Origin: Polytrichum commune
Taxonomy: Eukaryota > Streptophyta > Polytrichopsida > Polytrichales > Polytrichaceae
Direction: 5' to 3'
Assembly (NCBI GenBank): GCA_950295325.1
Contig: OX485804.1
Coordinates: forward strand, 26,972,001-27,036,000
Length of the DNA stretch: 64,000 bases
A model generated the notes under the pieces. It made no database searches. It worked only from the letters and a program-made list of their open reading frames with translations, and was not told where the DNA came from. Of the stretch, positions 23,912 to 36,935 are shown one piece after another (position 1 is the stretch's first letter; each line of letters begins with the position of its first letter). Both the position numbers and the translations under genes were made by a program.

Positions 23912-26900
23912 CGTACAGCTTGAGATGTCCAATTCGAGTAGAGATGTCAAATGGATTAAGTCGTTGGGTAATATTTTCAAATCTTCGCAGTGATTAATGT
24001 GGAGTTCTTCCAATTCTAACTTTCCAAGGCCAACTGGAAATTCCCCTTGTGGGAATATGCACTCTATGAAAGTTACTTCTTTCAAGAATTTAGGTTGGAA
24101 ATTTTGGAATATAGCAGGTGTGCCAATTTTCATTTGAAATAGTTCAAGTACACCCAATGTTTGAAGATGGTCTTCACCAATGTTCATGAATTCGTTGATG
24201 AAATATGTATGTTGCTGTAAAATGTTGTCATATAGAGTTGAGAAATGGATCCTCAACCATTTTAGTGACACAGTTTTGGTAATGATAGCTAAAAGCATGT
24301 CGATATGTTCACAATTCTTAATACTCAGAAATCGTAGGTTTTTCATAGTGCTCACCCCTACATTTGTTTGAATTGCCAAATTATTCCTTTCAAACGTAGT
24401 AAATGAAAGGCCTTCCACAAGTTCTATGCCCTGCAAGTACAACATCACATGCAATTAATTCTCTAGTATAATTATCACCATATTCTAACAAAGTAGCAAA
24501 GAATCTACAATTTCATTTGCATTATGTATCATACCTTGTGATTCCAATGTTCAAGGAATGTTGTCAAAGATAAATTCCAAACTCGAGTCTGTTGAAACTC
24601 TTTTTCAACAATCATGCGTCCCATATCCCGCAATTGATCATGTATATCCAAAATGTCCCTTTTGTCAAATTTTACCAATGATTTGTCTTGTAGACTTTCC
24701 AATGTTTGTTGGGCACTATTGATGTCATCATGAAACTTTCTAAGTAGTGTTGCTTTTGTAAACTTCCAATCACCAATTGAGGAGCCCTTGGAAAAGAAAC
24801 AACATATGTCTAAAAACATACTTTGTTCTTTCTCACCGAGTTCATCAAAGCTAATCCTCAATGTATCCCATATTTTTCCATCTATGCTTCCATCATGTCT
24901 TGCCCTCAACAACCTTTGTAAAGTTCGCTCCCATATTCTCAACCTCCTTTCTCCATACAAATAACTACCCATCACCTCCAAACTCAAAGGAAGCCCATCA
25001 CAAGCCTTTATAATCTTCTCAACTACATGTTCCAAATATGGCAAACATGGTTGGTTGGTCGCAAATGCATGGAGAGAAAATAATTCTTTAGATTGCTCTT
25101 TATCAAGGGTCTCCATATCTACTTTACCAACTATAGGTATGTGTTGTTTCAAAGACTCCCAACTACGGGAAGTAGCAATAAGTTTGCTACCATGAACATC
25201 AAGACATGTGCGATCACCCATTAGTTCTTCCACTTGCCTTGCGTTGCCCACATTGTCCAAAACAATAAGGATTTTTTTGGTCTCTTGCAATTGTTTCAAA
25301 AATGTGTGCCCTTCTTTCAATGTTTTGGTTTGAGGTGGCTCTTTCACATCTTGTAGTTTGTATTTCACGTGAATGGTACAACTTTCACATGTAAAGTCAC
25401 CCACGAAGCATGTCGCACCAAATTTGTGGGAAACATGGTCGGTTAGAGCATTTGCCAAAGTTGATTTGCCAATTCCTCCCATGCCAACAATCCCCAAACT
25501 ACCAATGTCGTGAAGTTGCTTCTCCAATTCCAATATCTTTCCTTCGAGTCCGATCAATTTGGAGATTCGCTTTGTTTCCTTAGTGACCTACATAAAATGC
25601 CAAATGAAAACTTTCATTGCCATCCAACAAACCTCACTAGAAAAATACCACTAAATTCCAAATTTTACCAATAAAGTCACAATGCACAACCTTTTGACCC
25701 CTACTAAAAGTTGACAATGAAGGTTGACCTCATTCAATGCTTACCTGATGAGCTATTTTATTTGATGTTGTGATGTTTGAATTCTCTTGAGCACTTGATG
25801 ACGAAATGGAAATTGCCTCCAAGAAATTTGATATGTAACGTGGCAACCATTGAGCAAAGGTGATAAACATTTGCCACAAAAGAAGAATTGCCCATATATT
25901 GAATGCATGGAGTTTTTGTTTGACCATTGTCCAACATCGCTTTGGATATTCAATACAATTGCTAGGAGTTGTGGATTCGTGCAAAATTTTAGCCACTCTC
26001 ACATCACTAGCAACCTTGAGCATTGCATCACTTTTGACTTTTCTCAACCTCTCAAAGATATCAAGGAATGTGGGCCTATCCAAAGGTTCCGAAGACCAAC
26101 ATTCATGTATCAAGGATTTCAAATCTTTAGAGCAAGTTTTGGGTAACTCCGGTCTCTTGTTTTCCAAAAACCTCACATAGTCACGTAACATCTTTCCCGT
26201 GTAAGCTCTCTCGTTCGAAAGAATCTCGTAGCACATCATGCCAAAACTAAATACATCCGTTTTGAATGCATCCACCTCTGATCTTCGTTTTGTATGAGCT
26301 TCAGGTGCCATATATCCGCAAGTACCAAAACAACCTTCATTTGTAGGCACTTGTGGGGAGTTTTTCACTTCAATCTTTGAAATCCCAAAATCAAGTATCT
26401 TCACATGCACATGTTCCAATGTTGAGCCACCCGTTGAAGTCAATATAACATTATCGGGCTTCAAATCACGATGCGCCACTTTCATGTCATGAAGATAACA
26501 CATTCCACTTGCAATTTGTATCAAAATGTCAACTCTCATGGAATCTGTGAGCATATTAGGTCCTTCCAAAAAACTTGATAAGCTCATAATTCCTCGTTCC
26601 ATGACGATTTCAAATCCTTGACTTTCTCCTCCATGTGCATCACCATCTGTTGAGAAGCCACACCAAAAAAACTTGATGATGTTGGGATGATTCAATCCGC
26701 CCAAAATACTAGCCTCTTTGCGAACGATTGTCTCATGCTCAGGGTTGTCAACTTTGATAACCTTTGTAGCAGTTTCAAATCCTAACCATTGGGTTGAGTA
26801 TACACTCCCATACCCCCCCTTACCCAAAGGCTTAGGTCTCCTCCCATAGTTAGGGGGTTCATAGATATATGGAAAGACAATGCTATCTAATTCACCACCC

Positions 26901-27469
26901 GCAACCTTTTGCAACCCCATTATTCGTTCCATTAAATATCGCAAAAGCATGCAATGATCTTTGCAATTGTCAATTCTACACAAATTCACTTCCATGGATA
27001 GTCGTTCAAATATTGCATTTTGGTCTTGCTCAACGTCATCAATGGATGTTGGGTAGAATGTTGTAGACTTTTCCATATCTCGGATTTCAACTTCACGATT
27101 GGGAAAAGATTGGGAAAATATTTCGCACATTGTGTGGAAACAATACTCAAAGTCCAAGAGAAGTTCTCTGAAAGATTCTTTGTTATTCAATTGCATGACC
27201 ACCACTTGACACCAATCACCGACCTTGCAACATTCTTCAACCATATGCCTTGCTTTCTTCATAATACCAAGCATCACTTGCTCTACTTGGTGGAACACAT
27301 CCATGCCATAGGAACCATCGATCATCCTTTGAATTGTTTTCAGACCATTTTGAATATTCACCAACAAATTCTTGCATTGCCTACTATTCAAAACCTCTGG
27401 ATTCTCCTCTATTTTAGGGAAGTTTGTAACTTCCTCTAGAAAGCCTTGTATGTTTGTCATAATTTGCAT
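20114..27469 (-). CDS. Kinase-NB-ARC-LRR (PNL-class) immune receptor with giant LRR domain
   Basis: Three exons (27469-25745, 25587-24535, 24430-20114) join in phase 0 at CAG|GTAAGC..GTAG|GTC and AAG|GTATGA..GCAG|GGC, giving 2,364 aa. Exon 1 has an N-terminal helical region, then a kinase domain with all key motifs: GKGGYGSVY (216-224), Lys near 236, HRDLKPDN (333-340), DFG (360-362), APE (388-390), and a hydrophobic stretch AFNIWAILLLWQMFITFAQW near its end. Exon 2 is NB-ARC: GMGGIGKST (610-618), ILIVLD (681-686), GLPL (773-776), FLDICCFF, and IHD in place of MHD (890-892). Exon 3 has about 175 residues of irregular LRRs, then ~26 pairs of near-identical LRRs from ~1100 to the TGA at 20114. 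Known NLRs work in the cytosol as nucleotide switches in pathogen sensing. The first exon start is uncertain: an acceptor (TTTCCAG) lies at ~27478, so a short upstream exon is possible. Confidence 0.85.
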
Positions 27470-27700
27470 ATGTTCCTGGAAAATCATACACAAAACATCA
27501 CAATCAACATAATTATGTGATATACCAATATGCAAAACACAAAACCTTAGGGAAGTTTGTAACTTCCTCTAGTAAGCCTTGTATATTTGTCATTTTCATA
27601 AAGGAATCGCTCTTTGTCCGTCTTCCATCAAATCATACTTTGCATATATTTCTACTAAATCATACACAAAACATCACAAATCAATAAAATATTTAATATT
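27417..27700 (-). repeat. Duplicated start of the receptor kinase exon
   Basis: The stretch 27417-27540, which codes MTNIQGFLEEVTNFPK plus upstream intron-like sequence, is repeated with changes at 27549-27700. The second copy reads MKMTNIQGLLEEVTNFPK and is followed by a possible donor, AAG|GTTTTG. It may be the true first exon, or a by-product of local duplication. Confidence 0.65.
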
Positions 27701-30700
27701 CCAATAAGCAAGACAAAAAGGAATATTATTTTCATTCTTTGACGATAATAAAACTACAAGTGTCCTCAAGCTAAGCAAAACTAGAACCTCAAATGTCCAT
27801 ATTTACAAGAAGCTAGTGAATGATATTCAAAGTACCAACCACAACCTCTTCAAATTGAAATCAATACAATATGCTCAAATGAAAACATACAATTATAGTT
27901 CATTCTACAATGACAATTCTCCTTTAAAGCTTTAGCCGCTTCCACATGACAACTCACATTGTTAACCTTGACAAGACACAATGTACACAACTCAATGAAC
28001 AAAATTTCAAAACTGAGAGGTGAACTAAACAATTCACCTTTTCTTCAAGAACTACAACAATGTAATCAACCAACATAATCAAAGAATTACAACTATTAAT
28101 GCATATTATTCCTTCCCTATCAACGTTTAATGACGAAACATAAGTTATTAATTTAGGCCATAGATAGACATTTAGGCCAAGTCCGCTCATCAACATACCA
28201 AACCAAACATGGCAAACTAGAGACACTTAGCATGAATGGTTAAGACAAAACCATTGTCATTGAATTAGCAATTCAACTTCAACAAGCATAATGTGCACTC
28301 TATTTGATTCTATCAATAAATCCCTCTACTTGCAATATGCACATGCCTACCTCTAAATGTTCGCCCACTATGTCACAATGTGTATATATCTATGTCTCAA
28401 AGACACTATTATTGTAGATTATCAAGTTGGTCATCACTGCCTAGCTTTGCACAATGTCTACCTAGTGTTGTTTATTCTATAGTTTGTATTTGCTCGACAA
28501 ATCTTAAATTCTTAGTTCAAGGAGAACATGTTGCAAGGTGGAACGATCATCCTACCAGATGACTTCCTCTAACTTCCTAAGAACATTTCTAGCTTAGGAT
28601 TTCAACTACACTAAATTGGCTCATCAATGTGACAATATTAATCCCCCAACATGTCATGAATATATTACAAATATTTTAATATTGAATGTCATATTGGACT
28701 AAAATTGCTACAAGAAAATATTCTATTGGTAAATAAGTAACAAGATCATTGTTAGTAATATTAAAAGCACATCTTACATCCAAGTCTTCACAATAGCATT
28801 TACACTTACCTAGATCCACTTGTTGAAGTGAAATTTGACTTGACAATACTAACTTGTAACAAAACTATGCCCATGAACAACTTAAAACCGATAGGTTTGC
28901 CTTTGGGCCAAAAAGACTGACTCGAGCAACATTCTAGCAACTAAGAATGCAAATTTGCACTCACCAAGAACACCTGTCATCTCCACAAATGTCTAAACTA
29001 CCTAGGACAAACAAAGGTGCACAACCCACATAGATCCTGAATATAATATACACATAAGAGAATATCATACCAAAATGATTTAACTTCAACACAATTCAAA
29101 CAAATTGTCAAAGACAAAGAAGTGAGGATAGAACATAAAGAGCTTCTAGTGTCCACCTTCTCAAGACATGAATGTCCAAAAACGATGAGCACACGTTCTT
29201 GTTGATAATGCCTAGTGACCATGTCTAGGAATGTTGGAATGCACAATTCCAATAACTTAATATATCATTTTCTACCACACCTTCAAAGGACAAGTGACAA
29301 CAACATGACCACATATTCATATCCTAGAATATTGGTATTACAAACTCCTATTAGCATGAGCACTACTCTAACTTTCAACAAAATCATAGGAGACAACACA
29401 ATAGGGTGCTCTCTGGAATTGTATGTGCCAAAACATCAAACTTCTACAATTGGGTTCACTCTTGCATGAGCTCAACATATAATATATTATTGGTTATCAA
29501 TGACCTTATTGCATGGTGGAATGATCTTCCTACCGTTTGACTTGTCCCATCTCCTTCCCTAGAAATTCAATTCATGCACAATGCAAAATCTCCCCTCAAC
29601 AAGGCTTGTGGATCTTTCCAATGCAATAAATGGCTAATCAATTTGACCATCATCAACTTCCAAACTTTTCATAAATGTTCAAAACCAATACTATTATTGT
29701 AATAATGAATGTAATGGTAGATGAAACCATCCCATACAATGAATTACGAGGGATATAAGCAAGAAGATTACTATTTAAATTCATGCTTAGCATATTAAAC
29801 CCTATTATCTACAATATAGGATATCCTCACATGGAGAATACACATAAAGTTGTTCAAATAGTTGAGCTTGATGCTTTCTCAATGACTTCAAACCCCAAAT
29901 GAACAAAACAAATCACAGTATTCAAAAGGTTGCACTAGTGAGCCTATTTCATCGAGCATCTATGAGGATGTTTTCCAACCTATGACATTGACACATAATG
30001 GTTTCTACAAGCAATAGCATTATTATAGATTGTTGCGCAACTAGCCGACAAACATTTGTTATAGTTATGCACCATCACAACATTGCATGAAGTACCACCA
30101 ACGATTTCCTTACTCCATAACTTGTTTATGAGCATCAACCAAAGCACGAGACCAGGTTGCCTATGGAACAATGGAAGTACTACAATGAGTGGCCCCAAGG
30201 AATTGTAACAATACTATGTTGAGGAACAAAAACAAGTGGATAGGTTCAACTTTGGACCATAAAACGACCTTGGGCAAGATTCTAGCGACTTAGTGCTCAA
30301 TATACGAATTCCCACAAGCCAAGCGCACACATGCGTAAACAACTACCAACACCAAACATACAACCCACATAAATTCCAACTTTTTCATGACACCGACAAA
30401 GTACTCCAATGAAATATCTCAAAATATCTAAAGATGGAGATCCTAATATTGAAATATGCACAAAGATAATATCGAACTTTTTTTTTAACTTCAACATGAT
30501 TCAAAACACTAACAAAGAGAGAGAACAGAGATAAGAAAATCATTTACATTAATGGTTTATTCCACAACAACCTATCAAGGGCCCTTGCTCTTGAATTACT
30601 TCCTTTGTAGTGTTATTTCCTACCTTCTGGTACGAGGACAAGTAAACACTGACAAACAATTCAACTTCCTCATTTTTTTGCATGCCAAATCCTCACGGAC

Positions 30701-31189
30701 TAGGTATATCCATACCTTCCACAAAGGCAACTCTTTACAAGAACAGAGGTAACACAAGAAAAAACTGCAAACCCTCATCTAGACGAACCAGACAAGTAAA
30801 CTATTGAACCAGAATGGTTACATACGTTTCAAATGATTTGGAAGTAACAAACTCGTCATAAGTCTCGAGGTCTAGAAATGCTCACCTTGTAGTCCGGCGC
30901 CATCTCCTTCAACACCACCTACAAGAGTATAATTGTTTGCGACAACTTTGCTCCCTTCCCAAAGAAGCGTACAACCCTCGGGTTGTACAATGATGATCAC
31001 AACCGTGATCACTTAAAATGTACACCTGGAAGACATCATTAGATGCAAAAAAATTTAGTTGCAGCATTCGGCTAGCATATAGTAAATGCCTCCATTATTG
31101 ATACTCATACGAAGATGAACAATTGAATGTATGTTGAAATTTATATCTCCATAAAAAGGACCCCATGAATAGTCTCTCACCTAATCAAA

Positions 31190-31910
31190 AGAAGTACCAT
31201 TTCACTAAACACAAGAAAGTATCCAGTTGCTTCAAAGTTGGAACACCCCTATTCCAACATTCATTGTTGACTTCTTCAACAACCAATGATCCTAACCCCT
31301 GAAAATACACATCAGCAGTCACAACTTTAGTATTCCCGACAGGGATCTATGAAATCCACATCAGGGAGAAATTTGAAACGAATTTGCGCATCTTCAATCA
31401 TTGCAATCCATCTATCTGTAAGAAGAGCAATACAAACTTCCCATCCACACCTTACTCTATCTAGAGCCTCGTAAACCATGTCATCATCACTACTAATTTT
31501 TTCGAGTCACAGCAGTGCGATGATTTCGAGATATAACACTTTCTACATGAACTATCCTCTGGGCTTGAAGTCTTTCTCACTCAAATGTGTGGAAGCAAAC
31601 TTAAAAGTATGCATTTTGAGTGTTCAAACTGTGGAAAAGTTTCCAGTCATCTACACGAGTGAGTACAAAAAGCAAGGCAACCCATTTCCTCACTATCCCG
31701 ACAACTTCGCTAAGAGTAGGTCATGAAATGGCTGGACCCCCTCAGACACTTTTGTACCACCTGAATACTAGAGAGAACGAAGAGTATCACATATTTGAAG
31801 GCAAGGGTACCAACTGTTCTAGGAAACTGAGCAACAATTTGCAGATAAGTCATGTCATACAAGGATTTTGGCACGTCCACTTCCACTCAAAGAACCCTAA
31901 ACTCCCTAGA
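31190..31910 (-). pseudogene. Lost gene, copy A
   Basis: Minus-strand frames read as protein for stretches: VDVPKSLYDMTYLQIVAQFP near 31880, then DDDMVYEALDRVRCGWEVCI (within 31503-31327, ending in TAA), then VVEEVNNECWNRGVPTLKQ (about 31310-31200) after an acceptor-like TTTTCAG. Frame changes and stops break the reading. I do not recognise the family. A related, more decayed copy lies about 1.8 kb to the right. Confidence 0.45.
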
Positions 31911-33004
31911 GTTGATTGATTTGATGTCAATACAACACACTATTAAAAAAAAAACCAAGCGAACAATATATGGTTCAAGGTTGAGAGGAATAAACTAAAT
32001 TGTAGAGGTGTGAGCTCCATCTTGGTTCCAAACATGCTATGGATTGTACAATTTCTAAGATCCTTGTAACAAATCAGTGTCCTATCTTACACAATTCGCA
32101 GAGCAGTGGATTCAAATACATTCAATCGAATCGAGTCTATTGAACAACAAGCTCCATACTCCACGTGTCACTGACTGGCCATGGCCACAACTCAATCAAG
32201 AACACAAATAAGTTACAAGTACTAGATGAAGTAACAAAATTAGGGAGACACAAAATTCACAAATGTCCATAAAATCACTTTCTTCTGGAGCCTGCAATCC
32301 ACTTTGAACTTCCTACATACACGCTTGCAATCACTTGCGAGGATAGCTTTAAAACATATAGGTATTGACTAGGCATTGCTACGATGAATGGCCCCAGGGA
32401 ACTATCACGTAATTGTAAGCAAGAACAAAAAAACAATTTGAAAGGTCTGCCTTTGGGCAAAGAAAATGGACTCAACGCATGATTCTAGCGAGTAGGCGTT
32501 TAGAATGCAAATTTCTACCAACAAAGCATACATCCTCTATACAAATGTCTAAACAATTAACGAGAAACCAAGTAGATCCCAACTTTTTCAAGACACTGAC
32601 AAAACATCTTTCTTGGCGTTGACCAAAACCCCATTAGATACGACCTTTCCTCCATTCATCCCAATAGAAGCTCCACCCCAACCCGACCACATAGCAAAAC
32701 ACACCAACCCCTTATTCATATTTGCTTACTCCACAACCCTCACCAAGCTACACTAATTCCACACAAGACCAAAACCCACCTGAGCCCACGAGTTGTAGCC
32801 CAAACTGCATTTCCAAGGCCACCCACACCGATGACAAACAAATTTCTCCAATAGTAGATTTCCGATTAAACATCGTACAAGAACAAAATTTTCTCTATAT
32901 TTTCCCATGTTGCCAAACCATCATCATCAACCTGAGAGGCAATCCAAACTAGTCACTTGAACCCGTGGTCATGACCAGCATTGTTGGACGGAAAAGGCCT
33001 CACG

Positions 33005-33740
33005 AGTAGTCTCTTATGTAATCAAAAGAAGTCCATTTTCACTAAACGCAAGAAAGTATCAAATTCCTTCAAACTTGGACCATTTCAATTCATGCTACTT
33101 CATTGTTGGCTTCCTCCACAACCAATGATCGCAACTCTTGAAAGTACACGTCAGCGATCACGAATTCAAAAAACCTAAGAAGTATTTGTGAAACCCACAT
33201 CGGGAAGACTTAAAACAAATTCATGTAACCTCAATCATTGCAACCGGTCGTACTATAAGAAGAGCAATACATTTTTCCCATCGACACGCTACTCTATCTA
33301 TAGCCTCATGAACCATGTCCTCATCACTACTAATTTTTAAAGTGATTGCACTGCGATGATTTCGAGATATGACATTTTCTGTAGGAACTGTCCTACAGGC
33401 TTGAAGTCCTCGCTTAGGTGTGTGGAAGCAAACTTAAAATATACAATTTGTGTGTTCAAATCATGGAATAATTTCGAATCATCTACACGTGAGAGTAAAA
33501 AAGTAGGGGAGCCCGTTTCCTCACTCCCCTTATAACTTTGGGAAGATTAGGTCTTTGTTCTCACATGAAAGATCTAAACCCCCTCGGACACTTTTATAGT
33601 GCCATAATAGAGGAAAGAAGAGTATCACATATACTCGAAGGCAATAGTACCAATTGTTTTAAGAAACAGAGATGAAAACCCCCTAAGTCATGTCATACAA
33701 GGATCTTGGCACATCCACTCCCACTCAAAGGACCCGAAAT
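33005..33740 (-). pseudogene. Lost gene, copy B
   Basis: This parallels copy A over its whole length. The matching segment reads KISSDEDMVHEAIDRVACRW (near 33338) where copy A has KISSDDDMVYEALDRVRCGW, but it soon meets a stop. The VYFQELRSLVVEEANNE segment near 33150 also stops at once. The match at the protein level shows both derive from one coding ancestor. Confidence 0.45.
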
Positions 33741-34200
33741 CTTCCTCATATTGGTTCATAAACCTTGACATGCCAACTCCATTAGAAAAAAAAACGCACA
33801 TCATCAGCACGCAACTGCTAAGGACCCCATCCCCCACCCGATGCTCGAAGAAATTCAAAGTTTGTAACAATACATGTAACCACAACCGCTTGAGACATAT
33901 AAGTGCATGAGACCATCAACTCGTGTAGAGCACAACAACCTACACATCCACCCCCGTTCCGGTCGAGAACACATTGGCACTTTTCTCCAACCTGGCCAAC
34001 ACAATGCGCTTTTCTTTCTACACTCACCTCCACGTCCAAGTCCAACTCAAAAAATTGATCACCGCACCGCACCACAACCAAATCAACCAAACCACGAAAA
34101 TCGATCTTCCACCTCACAAATAACTCAAATCTTGACGATCACAAATGTTGACAAGTGTGACCCAAAAACAACACGGACCAAATTTCGATGCTCAAATTGA

Positions 34201-36499
34201 GGAGACGCTATTATACAAGTAGGGAGTTTGACTTGCTTGCCTCTTTGAAAAAATCTAAGTAATTATTCAAAGGGAATGAAATTACGAACAACTTGCATTC
34301 CTCGTCATTTCCTCTACTCCATCATTGAAGACATCTTGCACAAATTTCAAGCCACACTTTCTGGCCAAATCAGTTTAATTCCACCGGTCTTTGTATTTCT
34401 GCCTTACACCTAGTAGAACATTCTTGTATAACAACTGGCCAAATTGTTTATTTTGTTGCCATAAGATGGACTTGATCTTGAATGGGTTTCTTTATATCAT
34501 TGCGTTTCTTTATATCACCAATCTGCTTCTGTATATGTTAATAACTAAATCTGGCCAAATTCAATCTGACAACCATGAGAGTTCGTCTTTGTTAATTTTG
34601 GAATCAAAGTGATTAATGTTTTAAAGTTTTGAAGTGTGTCATTCATAGACCACCATTTTTGGGGGGGTTTTTATTATTCATCATGGGGCCCGTGACTTGG
34701 GCCGAGGGCCTCCTTGGTTGACAATGTGCTTGAGTGGACCCTCGTCCGCCACATAATTTTAACAACCCTTGACACCTTCTCCCAACGCACGATGAAATTG
34801 TCGGTACTTATTAAGCTTATTAGCACCGGAAAGCAAGCTCACAAGGTAGCAAAATTAGTAGTGCAACACCAGGATAACACAAGAGTGGCTTACTTACCCT
34901 CAAACCATAATATCAATAGTAAAAGGCCCATCTCCAAAGGGAATTAACACAATATTTGACAGACAACCATAACCATACATGAAATTGCAATACTCTGCAC
35001 CATTACAAGTTAAGTGAGTACAGTTCTATCACTCATGCTATGGTCGAAGCATCTCACCATCAGTACGGGCATGCTTAGGCCCTCCTGTTGGCCCTCGAAA
35101 GTCAGTCTGTTTACAAAGAGTTGCGATGCAAAACACAGTCAGCATAGAGAAGAAACTGAAAACAAATGACCTGCAACCAGTCTCAAAATCATAAGGCAGT
35201 CAAAAATAAGTAAACCTCAACCATAAATAAGTAATCCTTCTCTTACTTCATCTCTCTAAAGGTCTTCAGCTGTCATGAGATACATGAACAGAACTAAACG
35301 AGGGCAGTGAGAAAATATGTGTTAGATAGATGTCAGGTGTGGAGAGAGATAGGTCTTCAGGCACAATAGTATAAATAACCAATAGACTTGCCAAGGGTCC
35401 AACCTGAAGCATGATTAACGCTCTTGCCTCCTGTACCCCTCAAGCTTCGGCAAGCTTCTACACCTTCAAATTCCCTACAACAGAAACCAGAGGAAAATTC
35501 ATCCATGTTAACCCAAGACAATAACACTGACAACACCATTGCGGCTTAGTGACAAGATCAATCAAACAAGAAGACGCGGCTTCTGTAAGAAAGGAACAAA
35601 TTTCTAAAACCCGATAAGACCAACACTTCTCTGTTCTTATAGCAGAAGAACAAGTGAAGGTCACCCGTGTACTTTACTCAATGCAACTAGATCTATTACA
35701 TCCCACAACAATATAACTCTGAACTACTACACATATTAAGACAGATCTAACAGAAATTCCGATATAATGCTCGGCACTTCTTTATGCGAACGTGCATGGG
35801 ACCTAATAAAGACAGTACAAGAGGACACAAGAACATCCGGACTTGATATGCTAAGGTAAACCCAACACATCACAAAAGACATTCAAAACAAAAAAAGTAA
35901 ACCAACCCGGGATGCTAAGGGATGTAAAAACAAGACCAATCCCTCACATGTGCAGACACCTTGGACGTATATGCAGAACTTCATATCCTAACTGCTACTT
36001 TGAGTGCAAAAACCTTGCGAGGAATATCGCAGGAACACCCAGAAATGCAACAACGTACCGAAAACGAAGACACCTTCGCTAAACTGACATGAAACAAAAC
36101 ACAACAAAACAAAACAACACAAAACAGAGCAAGCTAAAGACCAGCCCAGAGGATGTCCTCCCCATCTCAACAACAAAGAATCAGCCCAAAAGGCCGCGGA
36201 TCCCACACACCCAAATCTGAAATTGAATTTTAAAGCTAAACCCTCAACTGATCGCAACTCAAACCCAAGCCAACAACACTCCAAACTCCACAGAAAACCA
36301 TCAACACATCCCAAACCTTCGACACATTGAAAACTGCAAACATTCTTTCTGTCTCCAAGGGTGGGATCACTCACCACCACTCCCAAATGCTCCCATTTTC
36401 GATCACTGACCACGACATCGCCACCGCAACATATCCCTCCCCTCCACTTCCCTCCCCTTCCAAGGAGCGCCCCAACCTGCACAACACACCAAATTCCTG
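34201..36499. other. Mostly non-coding; weak small spliced candidate on the minus strand
   Basis: Nothing firm. On the minus strand, 35539-35410 reads from a Met through FEGVEACRSLRGTGGKSVNH, and 35105-35040 reads TDFRGPTGGPKHARTDGEML and then a stop after AAACAG. The two do not join in frame in the obvious way, so an exon may be missing or the resemblance to coding is chance. Confidence 0.25.
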
Positions 36500-36935
36500 C
36501 CCGAAAAGCTTGAAACGTTGATGCGGGGGAGGTGGGAACAAGATGTGATTCAACTGGGCTCCACTGCAAATGGCGTACACACGTGCACGATAGAGAGAGA
36601 GAAATGGTGTTCTGCGAGAGGGCTCCAAGTTGAGAGGCGACGGGGGCTATGGAAACTGCTGTGCTTGTGCTTCCCTGTGTGGGTGTTGTGGAGGAAGGAC
36701 GCCAGGGACGGGACAGGGGCTATGGAAGCTGCTGTGCTTGTGCTTCCCCGTGTGGGTGTTGTGGAGGAAGGAGGCCAGGGACGGGCCGGGCCGGTGGGAG
36801 ACAGACGGGGACGCAGAGGAGCGGGTCGGGCGGCGCGGCCCGGGCACGGGGAGGTCAAGTGGTACGTCGGGAAGGAAGGTGGGAGGAAGGGGGCGCCGGG
36901 CGACGTCAGCGGGGTGGGGGACGTGTAGTTCATCC
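36500..36935. repeat. GC-rich block with a 73-bp tandem duplication
   Basis: The word GCTATGG plus about 70 following bases at 36646 recurs at 36719 with few changes, and the sequence after it is strongly G-rich. The several open frames on both strands follow from base composition and the duplication. It may be a promoter or untranslated leader; no gene is claimed. Confidence 0.5.

Larger units (their letters stand above)
27701..34200. other. Degenerate repeat region, no intact gene
   Basis: No long open frame exists. Related segments recur at 28860-29110, 30215-30460 and 32425-32620, sharing TTGCCTTTGGGC-like and GATTCTAGCGA-like words. A marker near 28530 recurs in altered form near 29510. 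Two diverged copies of a lost gene are listed separately. The region looks like old tandem duplications. Confidence 0.5.

Noticed and set aside
20097-23993. 1,298-codon plus-strand reading frame
   Set aside because: Antisense shadow of the 144-bp LRR units. Its sequence (FFKQVNPPNPSGIFLKDLH repeated) has no known domain, and the minus strand has clear LRRs joined to NB-ARC.
27470-27535. Upstream Met at 27535 as receptor start
   Set aside because: A good acceptor, TTTCCAG, lies between it and the conserved exon start, so these codons are probably intron.
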